From: Mimachlamys varia | Lineage: Eukaryota; Mollusca; Bivalvia; Pectinida; Pectinidae | Direction of reading: 5' to 3' | NCBI GenBank assembly: GCA_947623455.1 | Contig: OX392545.1 | Coordinates: 26,735,001-26,799,000, forward strand | Length of the DNA: 64,000 nt | Part shown: positions 11,337 to 23,140 of the stretch, in pieces | Position numbering within the stretch: position 1 is the stretch's first letter | Layout of the letters: each line of letters starts with the position of its first letter | Notes under the pieces: model-generated | Told to the model about the DNA's origin: nothing | What the model saw: only the letters and a program-made list of their open reading frames with translations | The model's database searches: none | Made by a program: the position numbers and the translations under genes

Positions 11337-12614
11337 TCACTGCTCTATTTCATTGTCCATTATTGCATCTTTGGTTCTGTACTCGATTTCTAGTTTTATC
11401 ACATGTTCCACAGCCTTTTGCCAGTCTGTTACTGTTATTTCATCCATAGACTCGTTGGCAAGTTTCAAAACATCACTTATTTTGTACGACAGATTTCGCC
11501 TGGCAACTTTTGATATCAAATTTCAAATCAGTTCTGTTGGATTTAAATCACAATGAAACGTAACACCTCGTGTCCCCTCTCGGACAAAATCTGGTGGGTC
11601 CTGTACGACTTTTCTGCAGGTTTGTTTAGTTTTACCATATGGAGTAATTCGGGTCTTTTCAGGGACTCGTCAAACTCTATGTTATGCCTTAAAAGCCATG
11701 CTTGAATATCAGCTTTTCGTGTACACGATGACGGGCATTTCTCAGTCTGTACGGAGTGATACGATGCATTATCCATCACTATGACGCTGTTTCTGTTCAA
11801 ATTTGGCAAGAGTTTTTCCTTTAACCACTTTTCAAAATTGGTGCCATTCATCTCTTTGTGGTAATCTCCAGTTGCAGATGCTGCCTTGTATATGAGTAAT
11901 GCGCCTTTTACAAATCCCTGTATCCCCCCTGCGTGGACAACAATTAGTCTTTGTCCTTTGTTGAAAGGGACCACTACACCTGCCAAGATCCCCCTGAAAT
12001 CCGACTATGTTACAAGTATATGAAGTGTCTATCCATGTTTCATCTAAATATATGATGTTTTTACCCTCTTCCCGGAAACGTTTTATTTTCCGTAAAAATA
12101 GACACCGTTGATTCACAACATCAGTTCGTTCTATTAAAAGTTTTCTATTTCCCTGACATTTTTTCCAACGAAATCCTAACTTCTCAATGGTTTTCCTCAA
12201 ACTTTCCTTGCTGCTAGGAAAAGAAATTTCTTCTTTTAAAACGAGATGAAGCCGTTTTAAAGTTGGTAGCTCTTTCCGTACCGCATAAAATTCGTGGATT
12301 TTTCGCCGAATTACGCCTTCATCAAAAGTGTCTAATTCGATACGTTTGCTAACCGTTTGGCCAGGATCCTTTAGTACACCATTGTCGAAATGTTCTTTTT
12401 TAATTCTTTGTATTGTTCTGACACTAAGTTGGGTGGCAGCGGCAGTTTTACGAGTAAAATCTCTCGATGATTCATTCTCAAAATAGTTCGCAACATTCAA
12501 TACTATCTGTTTCATCTCGGCACATAACAGCTTGTACGATTTCTCGGGCTTCATTGGTACGAACTTATAATTTTTGAAACGTTTATTGAATTTATACCAA
12601 ACATTGCATGACAA
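11337..12614 (-). pseudogene. DDE transposase of Tc1/mariner superfamily, frameshifted
   Basis: Three minus-strand pieces align as one transposase. The first (12614 to about 11990) has a helix-turn-helix region and the first aspartate in IIYLDETWI. An extra G in a run near 11994 shifts the frame. The second (from 11986) holds the second aspartate in VIVMDNASYH. A short deletion or shift near 11560 and a TGG-to-TGA stop precede the last piece, where CDLNPTE carries the glutamate. The D-to-E spacing is about 79 residues as seen, and 82 if the small deletion before HCDLNP is counted. This matches the DD82E group of the IS630/Tc1/mariner superfamily rather than DD34-41. It is clearly inactive. 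Confidence 0.85.
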
Positions 12615-13181
12615 AACTCAAAACCCTCGTGAGTCACGAATTACTCAATTATTAACATGTGAGACAACGTTCAAAGAGATAGTATAACGAGCGCGAGCAT
12701 TCCATTTTAGGCCTATCATTTCGATAATCATAAGGTATAGATATCGGATCAATTTCACAAGCAACGTAAGCATACTACATGTATATTTATCTATGAGTTA
12801 TGTCCCGTATTGATTGACATTTCCAGTGTGGAACACAGGGACCTGACTTATTGTATATACTTGGTAATGAAACATTAATTTATTACGATTGTTTTTTTAA
12901 AGAACTGCCAGTGTTAGCTGTTGTCTGGCTCATGAGCCCGTACTTATCAAATCACTTGTATGTTTGATGTTTTATGGTGCAATAAGTAAACAAAGTCACA
13001 TAACATTTAGCGAACATATTTAAGCTTACATTGATTGTACGTTATGTACTCAATGCCCCGACAAATCAATGAAAGATTAACATACCTATGCACAAATGGA
13101 ACAACCCATTTTAAAATTTAAATATTTTTAAGGAAAGGTCAACGCGACAGGTCATTCTGGTTTGCCTTTTTTTTTTTTACT

Positions 13182-13480
13182 CTCGGTTAAACCGAAAGTA
13201 AACAATGTAACAGGATTGTTGATAGCGACTGATCAAGGGGAGGCAACACGAACAAGAATATGAACTTTCAAAAATTAAGATGACCAATGTACTAATTTAA
13301 TACAAAATGAATATCGCCGTCATTTCTAGCTGAAATAAAAACGCATTAAAATAGTTGGTTTCGATTATTAATTTAAAATAAAAACGCAGGAATTGGGCGA
13401 CACGTGTTGTTTTTAAATCTGTCGTCTGCTTCATAAAAAGTGGAAATGGCTTGCACGAATTTAAAAAAACCCAGAGATAA
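13182..13480. other. gene-free stretch
   Basis: AT-rich flank between the DNA transposon and repeat A copy 2. Nothing supported. Confidence 0.4.
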
Positions 13481-13482
13481 TA

Positions 13483-13740
13483 CCAAAGTGTCAACAAAAC
13501 CATAATCCGACCTCAAATTGGATTACACTAGAGGCAAAATGTGAACAAAGGAAAGATTTACATGCAGACCCTCGTAAAAGTACAAGAGAATAAGACATTC
13601 CGAAAGAGTAAGCGTCTTCTGGCTTATCGCGACACCAGCCATGTAAATCTTGGTAACATCCAAGTAAACATCAATCCTCAAAATGAAAACCGAGTCATCA
13701 TTGTCAACAACAACAAGTAAGCACACTAATTTAACTGTTT
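13483..13740 (+). repeat. dispersed repeat family A, copy 2
   Basis: Nearly full-length copy: gtcaacaaaaccataatccg at the start, aagcgtcttctg in the middle, and an end block reading acaacaacaagtaagcacac. Confidence 0.8.
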
Positions 13741-14340
13741 AACTTTGGAAACCAAATCCCGGTTTATATAGAGTACATTTTGTGTTATGGTACAATAGGG
13801 TATTTTGTTTTCGTTACAGTTAACCCTTTAATATCAAAACTAGATGAGGTAACTGATGAAGGCACACCTAGATATCAAAATCTCAAGATTCGCCAGAATC
13901 TACTCTTGTGTATGGTTATTTCAGGTTATAAAATATCAAATTTGAACACATTGATTACGGTATTTTCTATTTTATACAGAACAATGAAGCACATTAGTTA
14001 ATAAAGAATTAATTTCAATGTCGACGTCATTTGGCAAAACTGCATAGCAACAAACACTTTTACATCTTAACGCATGTAGGCTATCTTTTCCGGTAAAAGT
14101 TTCGCTGCCCTAGAAAGCAATTGCACTATATTATTGTAATTACATACGCGAAAAGGAACACAGGTATGTACTAACGAAAAATCTTTTTCCATAATATTTC
14201 ATATTTGAAAAAAAAACATGTATCTGTATTGAAATTTGATTGAAACGAAGATTGAATTTGACAAAAAGTGTAGACATACATAAATGTATACACAAAAGAC
14301 AAATATCAAGAAGTTTCTTCTACTGTTTATGCATAACCGA
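13741..14340. other. gene-free AT-rich stretch
   Basis: Short open frames only. No domain, RNA gene or element boundary recognised. Confidence 0.4.
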
Positions 14341-14344
14341 ATTT

Positions 14345-15375
14345 ATTTTGTTAATATATTTACATTTGCGCTGCAATCCACTATATATGCATACCGGTAT
14401 TACAGAACTGATTTTCATTAAAGTATGAAAGCAATGGTTCTCGAGACCTAGCACGTGGTTTACTTATAACCTCATAAAACAAGCTTGTTCCATGAGAGTC
14501 TTGTTATTCTGCTTCAAATGGCATGGAGAACGCCCCTGCGTCAAACGCTCAAATGGCGCCAATTTTATTCAAACTTGGTTGTTCCTCCAATGTCGTTGAA
14601 ATGACGACGCATATACGAACGAGGTAATAAACTAGTTACTGGAAAAGTAGTCCGAAGGGTTCTGACTCTCTGACCCGCTAAACATTTTGACGACTGACGG
14701 GTGCGAGAGTCAGAATTCCTCCTTTGTTAAAAAGTGGAAATTTTCGATCACATGCAGATAAGGTATCAATGGAAAGAACAGATATTTTTCAACCAACCTA
14801 CGCCTTTACTCAAGTCACAGGAGGTCGCTAACTAACTTTCGCCATCATTTTCTAAAAAATAACCAGTTTCCTGGCATCTGTTTGAAAATGGCCGCCGCCT
14901 CACGTCACGTGATCAAATATACCTAAGGTCAAATGAAATTCTCGCGGGATCTCGCGACGCGCGGCCATTTTCAAACAGCTGTCAGGAAACTGGTTATTTT
15001 TTTAGAAATGTGTGGCAACAGTTAGTTTACCACCTCCTGTGACTTGATTAAATGTGTAGGTTAGTAGAAAAATATCTGTTCTTTCCATTGCTATTTAATT
15101 TACATGTGATCAAAAATGTTTTATATTATAAAACACAGCTTAAACAGTGACCTGTGCACGGGTTTGTAAAATTTCCACTTTTTAACTAAGGAGGAATTCT
15201 GACTCTCGCACCCGTCAGTCGTCAAAATTTTTAGCGGGTCAGAGATTCAGAACCCTTCGGACTACTGGAAAAGTATCAAAGAAATTAAGCAATTGCTCTA
15301 TAGTAGAAATGTTAAAATACAAAAAAAGTATGAGTATGAATTGAAAGTTATTTTTTTCACTTTTATAGCGCTATC
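14345..15375 (+). mobile_element. fold-back element family F, copy 1, split by a 617-bp insertion
   Basis: The stretch from ttacatttgcgctgcaa to gaggtaataaactagttact, and the continuation after 15273, match the family F copies at 40325-42035. The insertion at 14648-15264 breaks the copy. The inner hairpin of the family (attgaaagt...actttcat) is only half present at about 15335-15370. Confidence 0.7.
14648..15264. mobile_element. 617-bp fold-back element with 9-bp target duplication (Mutator-like type)
   Basis: Inverted arms of about 250-300 bases start tagtccgaagggttctga at each end and run inwards to aaaatggccgc. The right arm carries about 50 extra bases. The core is GC-rich with cacgtcacgtg and cgcgggatctcgcg. 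The 9-mer ctggaaaag lies at 14639-14647 and again at 15265-15273. Long terminal inverted repeats with a 9-bp duplication are typical of Mutator-superfamily or fold-back elements. No transposase inside, so it would be non-autonomous. Confidence 0.85.
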
Positions 15376-15610
15376 TTTTTTAAGCTCAATGACGAACTAG
15401 CTTGCTCACAATACTTGCTGTTGAAACATCTTGAAATGGAATACTTTAAGTGCGAAAATCACTATACATGTAACAGCATCACCTTTAAAATCATTGTGAA
15501 AGTCATTATTTTCTGAAAATTAGGTGAAAACAAAACCCATTTCTAAAACGCTTGATTAAAGCATTTACTGTTCACAAGAAAGCAACTGAACCAAAGTTTG
15601 TCAAACCGTA

Positions 15611-16597
15611 TCATAAAGTACACTGTCCTAGTAGTTTTTTTCGTCTCCGAATATTTATTGTATCGTTTTTATAAATTGTTCGGTATCTGCAGCAGGCGAT
15701 GACACCCTGTTTATAGATAGTGTGATATGGTTCGTTGAAATACTCATGATTTTGGTTCATGTTCCCGTGGTGCTTGGGATAAGGTGCGTTTTGATGAACC
15801 GCTAGAAGAGTTTTTGTAGAATCAATGACCACGTGACCCATTTTCCGAGCATCCCTTACCAGCCAATTGTCATAGAGCTTTTGCCCGATTTGAACATCTG
15901 GTATATCTTTCCAGTGGTAGCTAGGGGATGTGATGAAGTAATCGATTCCTAACAACTCGCCCATCAACTTTCCTCTGCTGGCAGCTCTTGTTAAATTCTT
16001 CCAAGAGCTTGCTTCCTCGAGTGTGACGTTTGGCGTATCCAGCCGACGACCGACTACCATATATGTCCTATTAACAACTAAAGGCAATTTTGAAATGTCT
16101 CGTAAACTCTCGATGAAAGAATCAGTAAAAAGTATATCTCCATTAGCAAATCCATATAAGTTTGAGTCTGGCTGCAGCTGCATTGCTTCTATGAACATAT
16201 CCTTTAGAATGGGATGTCCTTTGACGTGTCGTCTAACTGGTAACACCGTCCACCCTAGTCGTGCATATTTTTCAGGGATTTCATCATTGGTGAACAGTAT
16301 GATGTTCACATGAGGTTGTAGCAGAGGCCAGTTATGTAAAGTGTTGTTGTAAACTTTAAATCTTTCGGGGGAAGTCGTCCATGACGTAAACATTGTAATA
16401 AGTGAGGATTGTCGTCTGTACGGTTCAATGATTTTTGAATTCTGTTGGAATAGTGTTGTACCTTGATCTTTATACCAATGTTTTTCTTGTTCTTTATACA
16501 CATAACTAAATATGGCAGATGAATACCAGCAGTACATGGCCCCGGCACAGCCTGTGATAAACATACAAATACAAATCCTCTTCAATGATTTCGTCAT
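15611..16597 (-). CDS. type II membrane glycosyltransferase-like protein (intact copy)
   Basis: An open frame of 328 residues from the ATG at 16597. The frame continues 17 codons upstream, but a splice acceptor lies at 16610-16611 and the decayed + strand copy has its acceptor at the same place, so the later ATG is chosen. Residues 1-7 are basic and 8-27 form a hydrophobic signal-anchor, then a stem and a luminal domain with TMFTSWTTSPERF, NIILFTNDEIPEKY, a NGDILFTDSF block resembling the metal-binding acidic motif of GT-A glycosyltransferases, and FITSPSYHWKDIPDVQIGQK. This suggests a Golgi nucleotide-sugar transferase. Donor and acceptor cannot be told. The stop is at 15611-15613. A 5' non-coding exon is inferred upstream. 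Confidence 0.8.
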   Translation of the reverse strand: MTKSLKRICICMFITGCAGAMYCWYSSAIFSYVYKEQEKHWYKDQGTTLFQQNSKIIEPYRRQSSLITMFTSWTTSPERFKVYNNTLHNWPLLQPHVNIILFTNDEIPEKYARLGWTVLPVRRHVKGHPILKDMFIEAMQLQPDSNLYGFANGDILFTDSFIESLRDISKLPLVVNRTYMVVGRRLDTPNVTLEEASSWKNLTRAASRGKLMGELLGIDYFITSPSYHWKDIPDVQIGQKLYDNWLVRDARKMGHVVIDSTKTLLAVHQNAPYPKHHGNMNQNHEYFNEPYHTIYKQGVIACCRYRTIYKNDTINIRRRKKLLGQCTL

Positions 16598-16611
16598 GGT
16601 TTCTTCAACCT

Positions 16612-17430
16612 GAAAGTTCAAAACAAATAAGTTTAAATTAATATACAAATACGAAAGATGAAATAAAAGAATGATTGCATTACATACTCAATATCGCCGC
16701 CATATTTTGATCGATATAATTATTATCGATCAGATTAACACCGTATAACTTTACTATCCGCGTCTGTAGCTTTGTGTAACGGAATGATAATAAGAATCTA
16801 CATTTTAAACAGGTTAACACAGCAATGAAAACGTGGTTTAAAAAGCATGTAATACGTATGTATACATATATACAGAACGCAACTGACGTTCTAGGGCCCA
16901 TTTTATTTGTTAGTTGGTAGAAAGTGTGTTTTGTTGAAAAAAAAAAAAAATCATGATTCTATTCGACACAGACCCTGTGTAGAAATATATAAGCACGAAA
17001 GTATGCTAGCTCAGTAGGATTGATACGGTGAATAGAAGAGGTGAAAGAGAGATAGAGAGAAAGAGGGGTGAGATGGGGGTGGTGAAGGGGTGTGTGGGGG
17101 TTGTTGCGAAAGACAAGTCAATAACTTAGATACTACCAGGTCGATATACCACCATATTGACCGAATCAAATGTCCTTGATTTTTAAATTAGATAAGAAAC
17201 CTGTTTGCAAAAGACTTGGATCGCATTATATCTAACTTGATAAAATGTGAACTTCATAGTGCAACCTTGTGACGGCACAATGATTATGACGTCATAAATG
17301 CAATATTGACTCGGTGTTTCTAAAAGTAGAAATACTAGGTCCACACTCAAAATATGGACCTCAACGTGTCGATATTTCAGCCAAAGAGATTTAAGGAATG
17401 TCGAACCATATCATATATATATATTGTTAT
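16612..17430. other. 5' region of the glycosyltransferase-like gene
   Basis: AT-rich intron or upstream sequence. A purine-rich run lies at 17035-17105. No exon of the gene was recognised. Confidence 0.4.
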
Positions 17431-17434
17431 ACAT

Positions 17435-17755
17435 GTGTAATAACAAAAGTGTGACGCCATAAACAAATAATGTCTTTATGGCATCATATGATTGTCTCGG
17501 TACAGAAAATCGTATCGTCATATTAAAAATTTGTCTTTCGTATAAGAAGTGGATTTGAGAGTTTTATTGTATTTTCTCATGAACATAAGTTATGTAATAA
17601 TTATAATCTTACACTCGTGTCAATGTTATATGGAATTAGTTTAATAATTGCATAAGACACTCGACCAAATGCTCGTGACATATTAAATCATTTAACTCGT
17701 TGAATAAATTCCATATTACATTGACCCTCACTCTATAAATATACTGTTTATATCT
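17435..17755 (+). repeat. dispersed repeat family D, copy 1
   Basis: Shares ordered blocks with 38158-38510 (+) and 27280-27690 (reverse): a near-palindromic catgtgtaataac, cgtcat-type sites, catatgattgtc, gtattttctcat and taagttatgt, then a atatggaatt...aattccatat pair. About 320-400 bp and non-coding. The CRE-like cgtca core is less intact here than in the other copies. Confidence 0.7.
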
Positions 17756-17949
17756 TAGTCTCGCAAAGTATGGTATCTCTTTCAGATACTAAATCTATCA
17801 ATATAATCGACAAATATAAAATCCGTAATATAAATTTTCGGAAGTGGCTTCATGATCCTTAATTCTTTAAACTACTATTGGAACTTTTCAATCTACCCTG
17901 GCTTTGGTTTTGTTTATCATGATCAGTATCCTTTCAAGACGTGTCAGGT

Positions 17950-18045
17950 GTTGGTGGCGGAAAACCAGAGTTCCCGGAGAAAAAACAACGACCTACGGTC
18001 AGTACCTGGCGACAACCCTAACTACGCCTCGAAACCGGGCTAGTC
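17950..18045 (-). repeat. SINE body fragment
   Basis: On the minus strand it matches the middle of the SINE at 63684-63905 (ctgaccgtaggtcg...ggt block), without the tRNA-like head. It is a 5'-truncated SINE fragment. Confidence 0.6.
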
Positions 18046-18169
18046 CACTTGCAGTCTATTGCTTCGTCCGTGGTTAATACTTGATTTTACCAGGTTGATG
18101 TAAGTACCATATTGACCTCACCAAAGGTCCATAATTGATGGTTGTTCTTTGTTTTTAGGTTTTCTTTGA

Positions 18170-18265
18170 TGGTACACTGTAACACCACAGGGACCTGAGG
18201 ATTTGTTACAGCTAGTTTTTGACCTAAACAAATGTGTTAGAGTAGTTTTACACTTTACACAATCA
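18170..18265 (+). repeat. dispersed repeat family E, copy 1
   Basis: The block accacagggacctgag ... gttacagctagtttttgacc ... agtttacactt recurs at 31105-31192. Because it lies just before the endonuclease remnant, it may be part of the retrotransposon 5' region. Confidence 0.6.
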
Positions 18266-21065
18266 ATCAAAAATAAAATCCCAGAACTGCACCAAGTCTT
18301 AGACCAAGTGAAACCAGACTTCATAGTGGGACTGAATCATGGTTGAACAAAGAAATTCAAAGTACTGAATTATTCCCTCCAAATTTATTTAATATTTACA
18401 GAAATGATCGGGACAACAAAAAAGGAGGGGGTATATTCCTCGCTATATCACAAGATCTCATCTATGAGGAACAACCACTCTTTACTACAAAATGCGAAAT
18501 TACATGGGCAAAAATCAACATAGTAGGCATGAAAACCATCTACATTGCTGCATACTACAAGCCACATGAAAAGCATAATACCATTAGAACAGTCCCTAAA
18601 AAAGATACCAAAAAACAGCCATACACGGGTCCTTGGTGATTTTAACCTTCCTAAATACCTCTCATTAACAACAGTATATACTCTAATTTCTTGAATATCT
18701 TCAAAGATCTGAACCTAGAACAACAAAATACCTTCTAGAAAAGAAAACATACTAGGCCTATTCTTTCTAAATCAGCCTTCAGTTGTCCATGAAACAAGAA
18801 CACTACCAGGTTAAGGAAGATCTGATCAAGACATTGTCTTCCATGAACAAAGAAATTCAAACCCTTGAAATGACTTTGCAGCATTCACTGACCTGTATCA
18901 AAAAAACACTTCCTCCTAGACTGTGAAACAAAATTGGTCTCTGCTAAAAGAACATCTGTATGACATAATGCATAAACTTATTACCTCTAAAATGACAAAA
19001 AGTAGACATTCCCTGGATAGCAAAAGATATTAGAAAAATGATAAGGATAGAGGCAGAATAAACCACAAACTCAAAACATGTAGACTCAGTTTGAGACATG
19101 ACATGCAACACTACATGAAATTACTCAAACATGAAATTCAAAAACAACTTCGAAACCAATATTGGCAATATCTGGAAAACAATATTATAGCTGATAATGA
19201 AAATCTGAATTACCAGGAAAACCCAGCAAACGCTTTTGGTCCTTCATTAAGAGTAGAAAAACCGAAAACATTGGCATCTCACCACTACAGGTAAATGGCA
19301 TAACACACAGTCAACCCAAAGCCCGAACAGAAGCACTTAACCACCAGTTCCTTCCGGTTTCACAACACCGTCATCACTTAAACTCTCCCATATTTGTGAA
19401 CAGTCAGACAGCCTCGCTAACAGCGCAATGCCAAATATCACAACCACAGCCCAAGGCGTATCCAAAATTTTAAACAACCTAAATCCGAACAAACTAATAG
19501 GCCCAGACAAAATATCACCAAACTTCCTGAAACAAATACAACGTGAAATTTCTCCCATTATTACAGACATTTTTAAAACTTCACTACATACAGACCATGT
19601 CCCCTGAGACTGAAAAACTGCACACGTTACCCAATAATATCAAAAGGTGCAAAAAAATAATCCACAAAATTACCGGCCCATATCACTTACATGCATTCCC
19701 AGCCAAGTTATTGAACACATCATAGTATTCAACATCATGACGCACATAGACCACCACAACCTCCTTACTCCACTCCAACATGGATCCCGCTCCAAACACA
19801 GCTGCGAGTCCCAACTCAGCATATTCACCACAGATATATATAACAATCTTGCAGAAGGGAAACAAACAGATATAGCCGTTATGGATTTTTCAAAAGACTT
19901 TGATAAAGTTGATCATAAAAGACTAATTTTTAAATTCTCACTTTTCGGAATCAATCCCCAATTTATTCCCTGGATCCAAACTTTTCTTGAAAATCGAAGC
20001 CAAAAAGTAGTTGTTGAGAACTCAGATTCTAGCACTTGTCCAGTCCTGTCAGGCGTACCCCAAGGCTCTGTCCCGGGGCCCTGTTTATTTATAATGTATA
20101 TCAACAATTTACCAAATTCACTAAAAAGTCAAGTCCGTCTTTTTGCTGATGACACCATCATTTATATGACAATAACATCAGAAACAAACTAAAAAAAGAT
20201 TCTTCAAAATGATCTCAACCTTTTAGAAAATTGGGAAAGAGAATGGCTCATGTCATTTAACCGTGACAAGTGCGAAATCCTAACTGTATCAAACAAACGA
20301 AACCTTATCATATACAAATACATCTTGCATGAAAAAGAATAAGCACATACAAAGAAAACAAAATAATTAGGCCTCACCATCACATCATCCTTTTCATGGA
20401 ACACACATATTGCCAATATCATAAACAAAGCAGAAAATACATTGAGATTCATACGCAAAATCATCAAAACAAACAATATGAAAACTAAAGAACAAGCCTA
20501 TAAGACACATGAACGCCCTCAACTGGAATACTGCAGCACCATCTGGGACCTGTGGCAAAAAAACACTACAAAAAATTTAAATGATTCAAAGAAGAGCTGC
20601 TAGGTACCCTACAAATACATACGACTACATGGACAGCGTTTCAGACATGTTTAAAACCCTAAATTGGCCAACGCTTTATGACCACAGAAACCACTCTTCT
20701 CTTATCATTCTTTTCAAAATCATACATGGCCTAGTAGCAATCGAAAAAGACGAACTCTTAATTCCTTCTCGAAATCACAAATATGCCATTCCTCATCCGA
20801 CCACAAACTATCACGCACAATCTTTCTATCCTCGACCCATCCGACTTTAGAACAATCTGCCACCAAATATCGCACAGAGCATTGATGTAACATCATTCAA
20901 ATCAGAGCTCACACACACCACCAAACCTCAGAGAACGGTTTATAACCACTTTTTATTTTAATGCTGGTATTCGCTTGAGGAACCCTTGCTGGTAGGGATT
21001 TGCCCAACCGCTCGGCACTACTCCATGTGCATGACAGTAGACTAATTAACCAGTAATGTATGTTG
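18250..21065 (+). mobile_element. degenerate non-LTR retrotransposon (Jockey/CR1-type)
   Basis: Remains of an endonuclease lie at about 18250-18640: a block with an in-frame stop before it, then GGGIFLAIS and CEITWAKINIVGMKTIYIAA, typical of apurinic endonuclease-type LINEs. Linker remains and a reverse transcriptase follow (19647-20192). C-terminal pieces with EWLMSFNRDKCEIL, LGLTITSSFSWNTHI and IQRRAARY appear to 20850. Frameshifts and stops are scattered throughout. The 3' end is taken near 21065 where similarity to LINE tail sequence ends. No target duplication identified. Inactive. Confidence 0.8.
19647..20192 (+). pseudogene. reverse transcriptase domain of the non-LTR element
   Basis: The longest surviving frame is 181 codons. 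It carries ordered RT blocks: NYRPISLTCIPSQVIEHII, an HGSRSKHSCESQL block, AVMDFSKDFDKVDHKRL, SGVPQGSVPGPCLFIMYIN and the catalytic FADD in RLFADDTIIYM. It ends at a stop after SETN, and similarity resumes in the same or shifted frames further on. Confidence 0.85.
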
Positions 21066-21405
21066 TATTTAACAAAAGAAAGAACAAAATCTTATAATAA
21101 AAAGTAACATATAAAATCCCAAGATTTTAAGACAAACTAAAATAACGGTCTCCTCGACGGTGCACCTCTATTTAATCTTCTGCACATAGAAGGACATAGA
21201 GTACACTTTTAATGTTGAAGTAGAAACCGCTCCGTTATGAAGACACAACAAATATAAAACAATTACACTTCATATAAACAATTTTAGAAGTATAAAAAGA
21301 AGTGGTTTCAATATTTTTAAATCAATAAGACCCTGAGGCAGAATTTAAAATGACCGTACCATCGTTTCACTGTTTAGTGTATATGTATTAGGAAGAGGAA
21401 AAGTG
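21066..21405. other. gene-free stretch
   Basis: AT-rich flank after the retrotransposon. Nothing supported. Confidence 0.4.
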
Positions 21406-21409
21406 CAAA

Positions 21410-21487
21410 AAGTAGTGCCGTCGCTTTTGCTCGAACCCGCGAGCCTTGGCTCTCCAGCCCGATGGTTTATCGACTGAACTAAAGAGA
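21410..21487 (-). repeat. tRNA-like sequence (probable SINE head)
   Basis: On the minus strand there is an A-box-like tagttcagtcg near 21481-21471 and a B-box-like gggttcgagc near 21438-21429. They are spaced as in a tRNA, with an anticodon-arm-like stretch between. The acceptor stem does not close, so I read a tRNA-derived repeat or pseudogene. Confidence 0.45.
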
Positions 21488-23060
21488 AAATTCCCTACAG
21501 CTCACCCTTGTAAGGCAACCTAATCAATGCACATCTTTTACAGTACATGTATGTGTTCAAACTTTCCTTCGTTTGTTCCATGTATATATGTGTGTATATC
21601 TTTGTGTTGTGTTCACCGTCACTAGGTTATGTTTGATACAAATACATTCCCACTCAGTCAACATATTAAGATTCATGACCAGACTTCATGTAAATATTAT
21701 TTTCTATTGAAATAGTTTGTACAAACACCAGGGTGTTTGCGAGATTAGCTATGGTTTAACCTGTTTTTCTTTTGAAAATGGAACACTCTGGTATTCACAC
21801 GTGCCTACCAACTCTTCCTAATAAACCAAATTGTTGGTTCGTTTACAGCGAGAACAAGTAGAAATTAAAAAAAATTCTATCTCAAAACAGTAACAGGTAC
21901 AAAATTATATTTTTCTATGGAAACCATATAAGATATTGCAAAGGTACTTTTATGCTTGAATTCTAAAAATACATTTTAGATTTTGACTTTCAGTGTTGCA
22001 AACTCACCTACACTATGTAATAACAGATCTCAGAGGGGGTAGGTACATGTGACAATAATTTTTGGTATTTATAATAAATACCTAGGTAAAGTATTGAAAG
22101 CAGTACCTTTCAGACACATGGATTAACACCTTTTTTATATTTATCATGATTCTAGTTCCAGAAATTTTGCCATTGGATTTGCTAATATTGGGCAATGTAT
22201 ATGTAAAATACACAGATAGTATGTCCTTGGATTGTAAAAGTGCAAGGTAACCTGGGGTCCATTGCGGGTACAGTATACATTTTCAATTGAATCTTACAAA
22301 ACAACGTGTTTCGGTTGCGTTTAATACCCAATGCAGTACCTTACCAGCAAAACCTATTTGGAAGCCAGTATCAGTATTAGTTTGGTGTCTGCGGTCAAGT
22401 ATGACGGTCTTACAATCGAATTGTCTCAATAGCCCTGGGCATATACAGCCTGGTGTGGTTACCACAATTGCTTCGTAAGAAGCCCTGGGTTTAGAAGTAA
22501 AATAAATATGAACGGCGATTTTATGTCAGAAGTGTGGTCATGTACTTTAAAACAACATTATATACCTGTATTTACTGGACAAACCTGAGTATAGTCCATT
22601 TCAATAATTACATTATCGTTTATATCCAAGTTAAGGTCTCACGGTCCGTTGATTATCGTTCTTTAATCAAAAAAGATTTCTGTAGTTTTCCGGCCAATTA
22701 CAACACAAATAGTTGTCCATACACTAGTAAACATTTAAGTGAAATTTCATGAAATTCCCATTGATATTAACAAAGGGACCAAGTGAACTTAATCTGAGCT
22801 AATAACATTAAAAGATCATTTTTAATAACAAAAATAGGGGGGGGGGGGGGGGCTCATAAACAATTTCAACCAAAACATACTTATATTTTTATTTTTTAAC
22901 AGATATGTATATAACACATACATGTCTTTGTTTTTTACATCAAATCAAAAATTAGATTAGATGCTATCTAAGTCCGTAATTAAATACACATATTACGAAT
23001 ATAAAATATGTTAGTAACCAATAAAGAAACATGAATAATTGAAGACTTGCTTTAGTAAAC
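21488..23060. other. gene-free stretch with a G16 run
   Basis: No supported gene. A run of 16 G lies at about 22837-22852. Otherwise AT-rich unique sequence. Confidence 0.4.
22837..22852. repeat. poly-G run (16 bases)
   Basis: Uninterrupted G run in AT-rich surroundings. A candidate for assembly length error or G-quadruplex formation. Confidence 0.9.
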
Positions 23061-23061
23061 A

Positions 23062-23140
23062 AATAAGGATTGTACCTCATTTTGACAGCGTATGGTGCGC
23101 GTTACCACATACGCAGTCAAAATGAGGTACAATCCTTATA
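23062..23140. repeat. hairpin, arms about 33 bases
   Basis: ataaggattgtacctcattt on the left returns as its reverse complement on the right, extending through gcgtatg. Only a few bases form the loop around gcgcgttacc. Possibly a tiny fold-back MITE. Confidence 0.8.

Larger units (their letters stand above)
10872..13177 (-). mobile_element. Tc1/mariner-superfamily (DD82E, Sailor-like) DNA transposon, defective
   Basis: Terminal inverted repeats are visible. The left end reads ccagaatgacctgtggtgtt (10880 on) and the right end in reverse reads ccagaatgacctgtcgcgtt (13160 back), about 27 bases with four mismatches and weaker similarity to the outermost bases. TA dinucleotides lie at 10870-10871 and 13178-13179 as possible target duplications; the poly-T run at the right end makes that edge uncertain. 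A minus-strand transposase pseudogene fills 11337-12614. A tRNA-like sequence and a long T-rich tract lie inside the left end. Confidence 0.75.
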
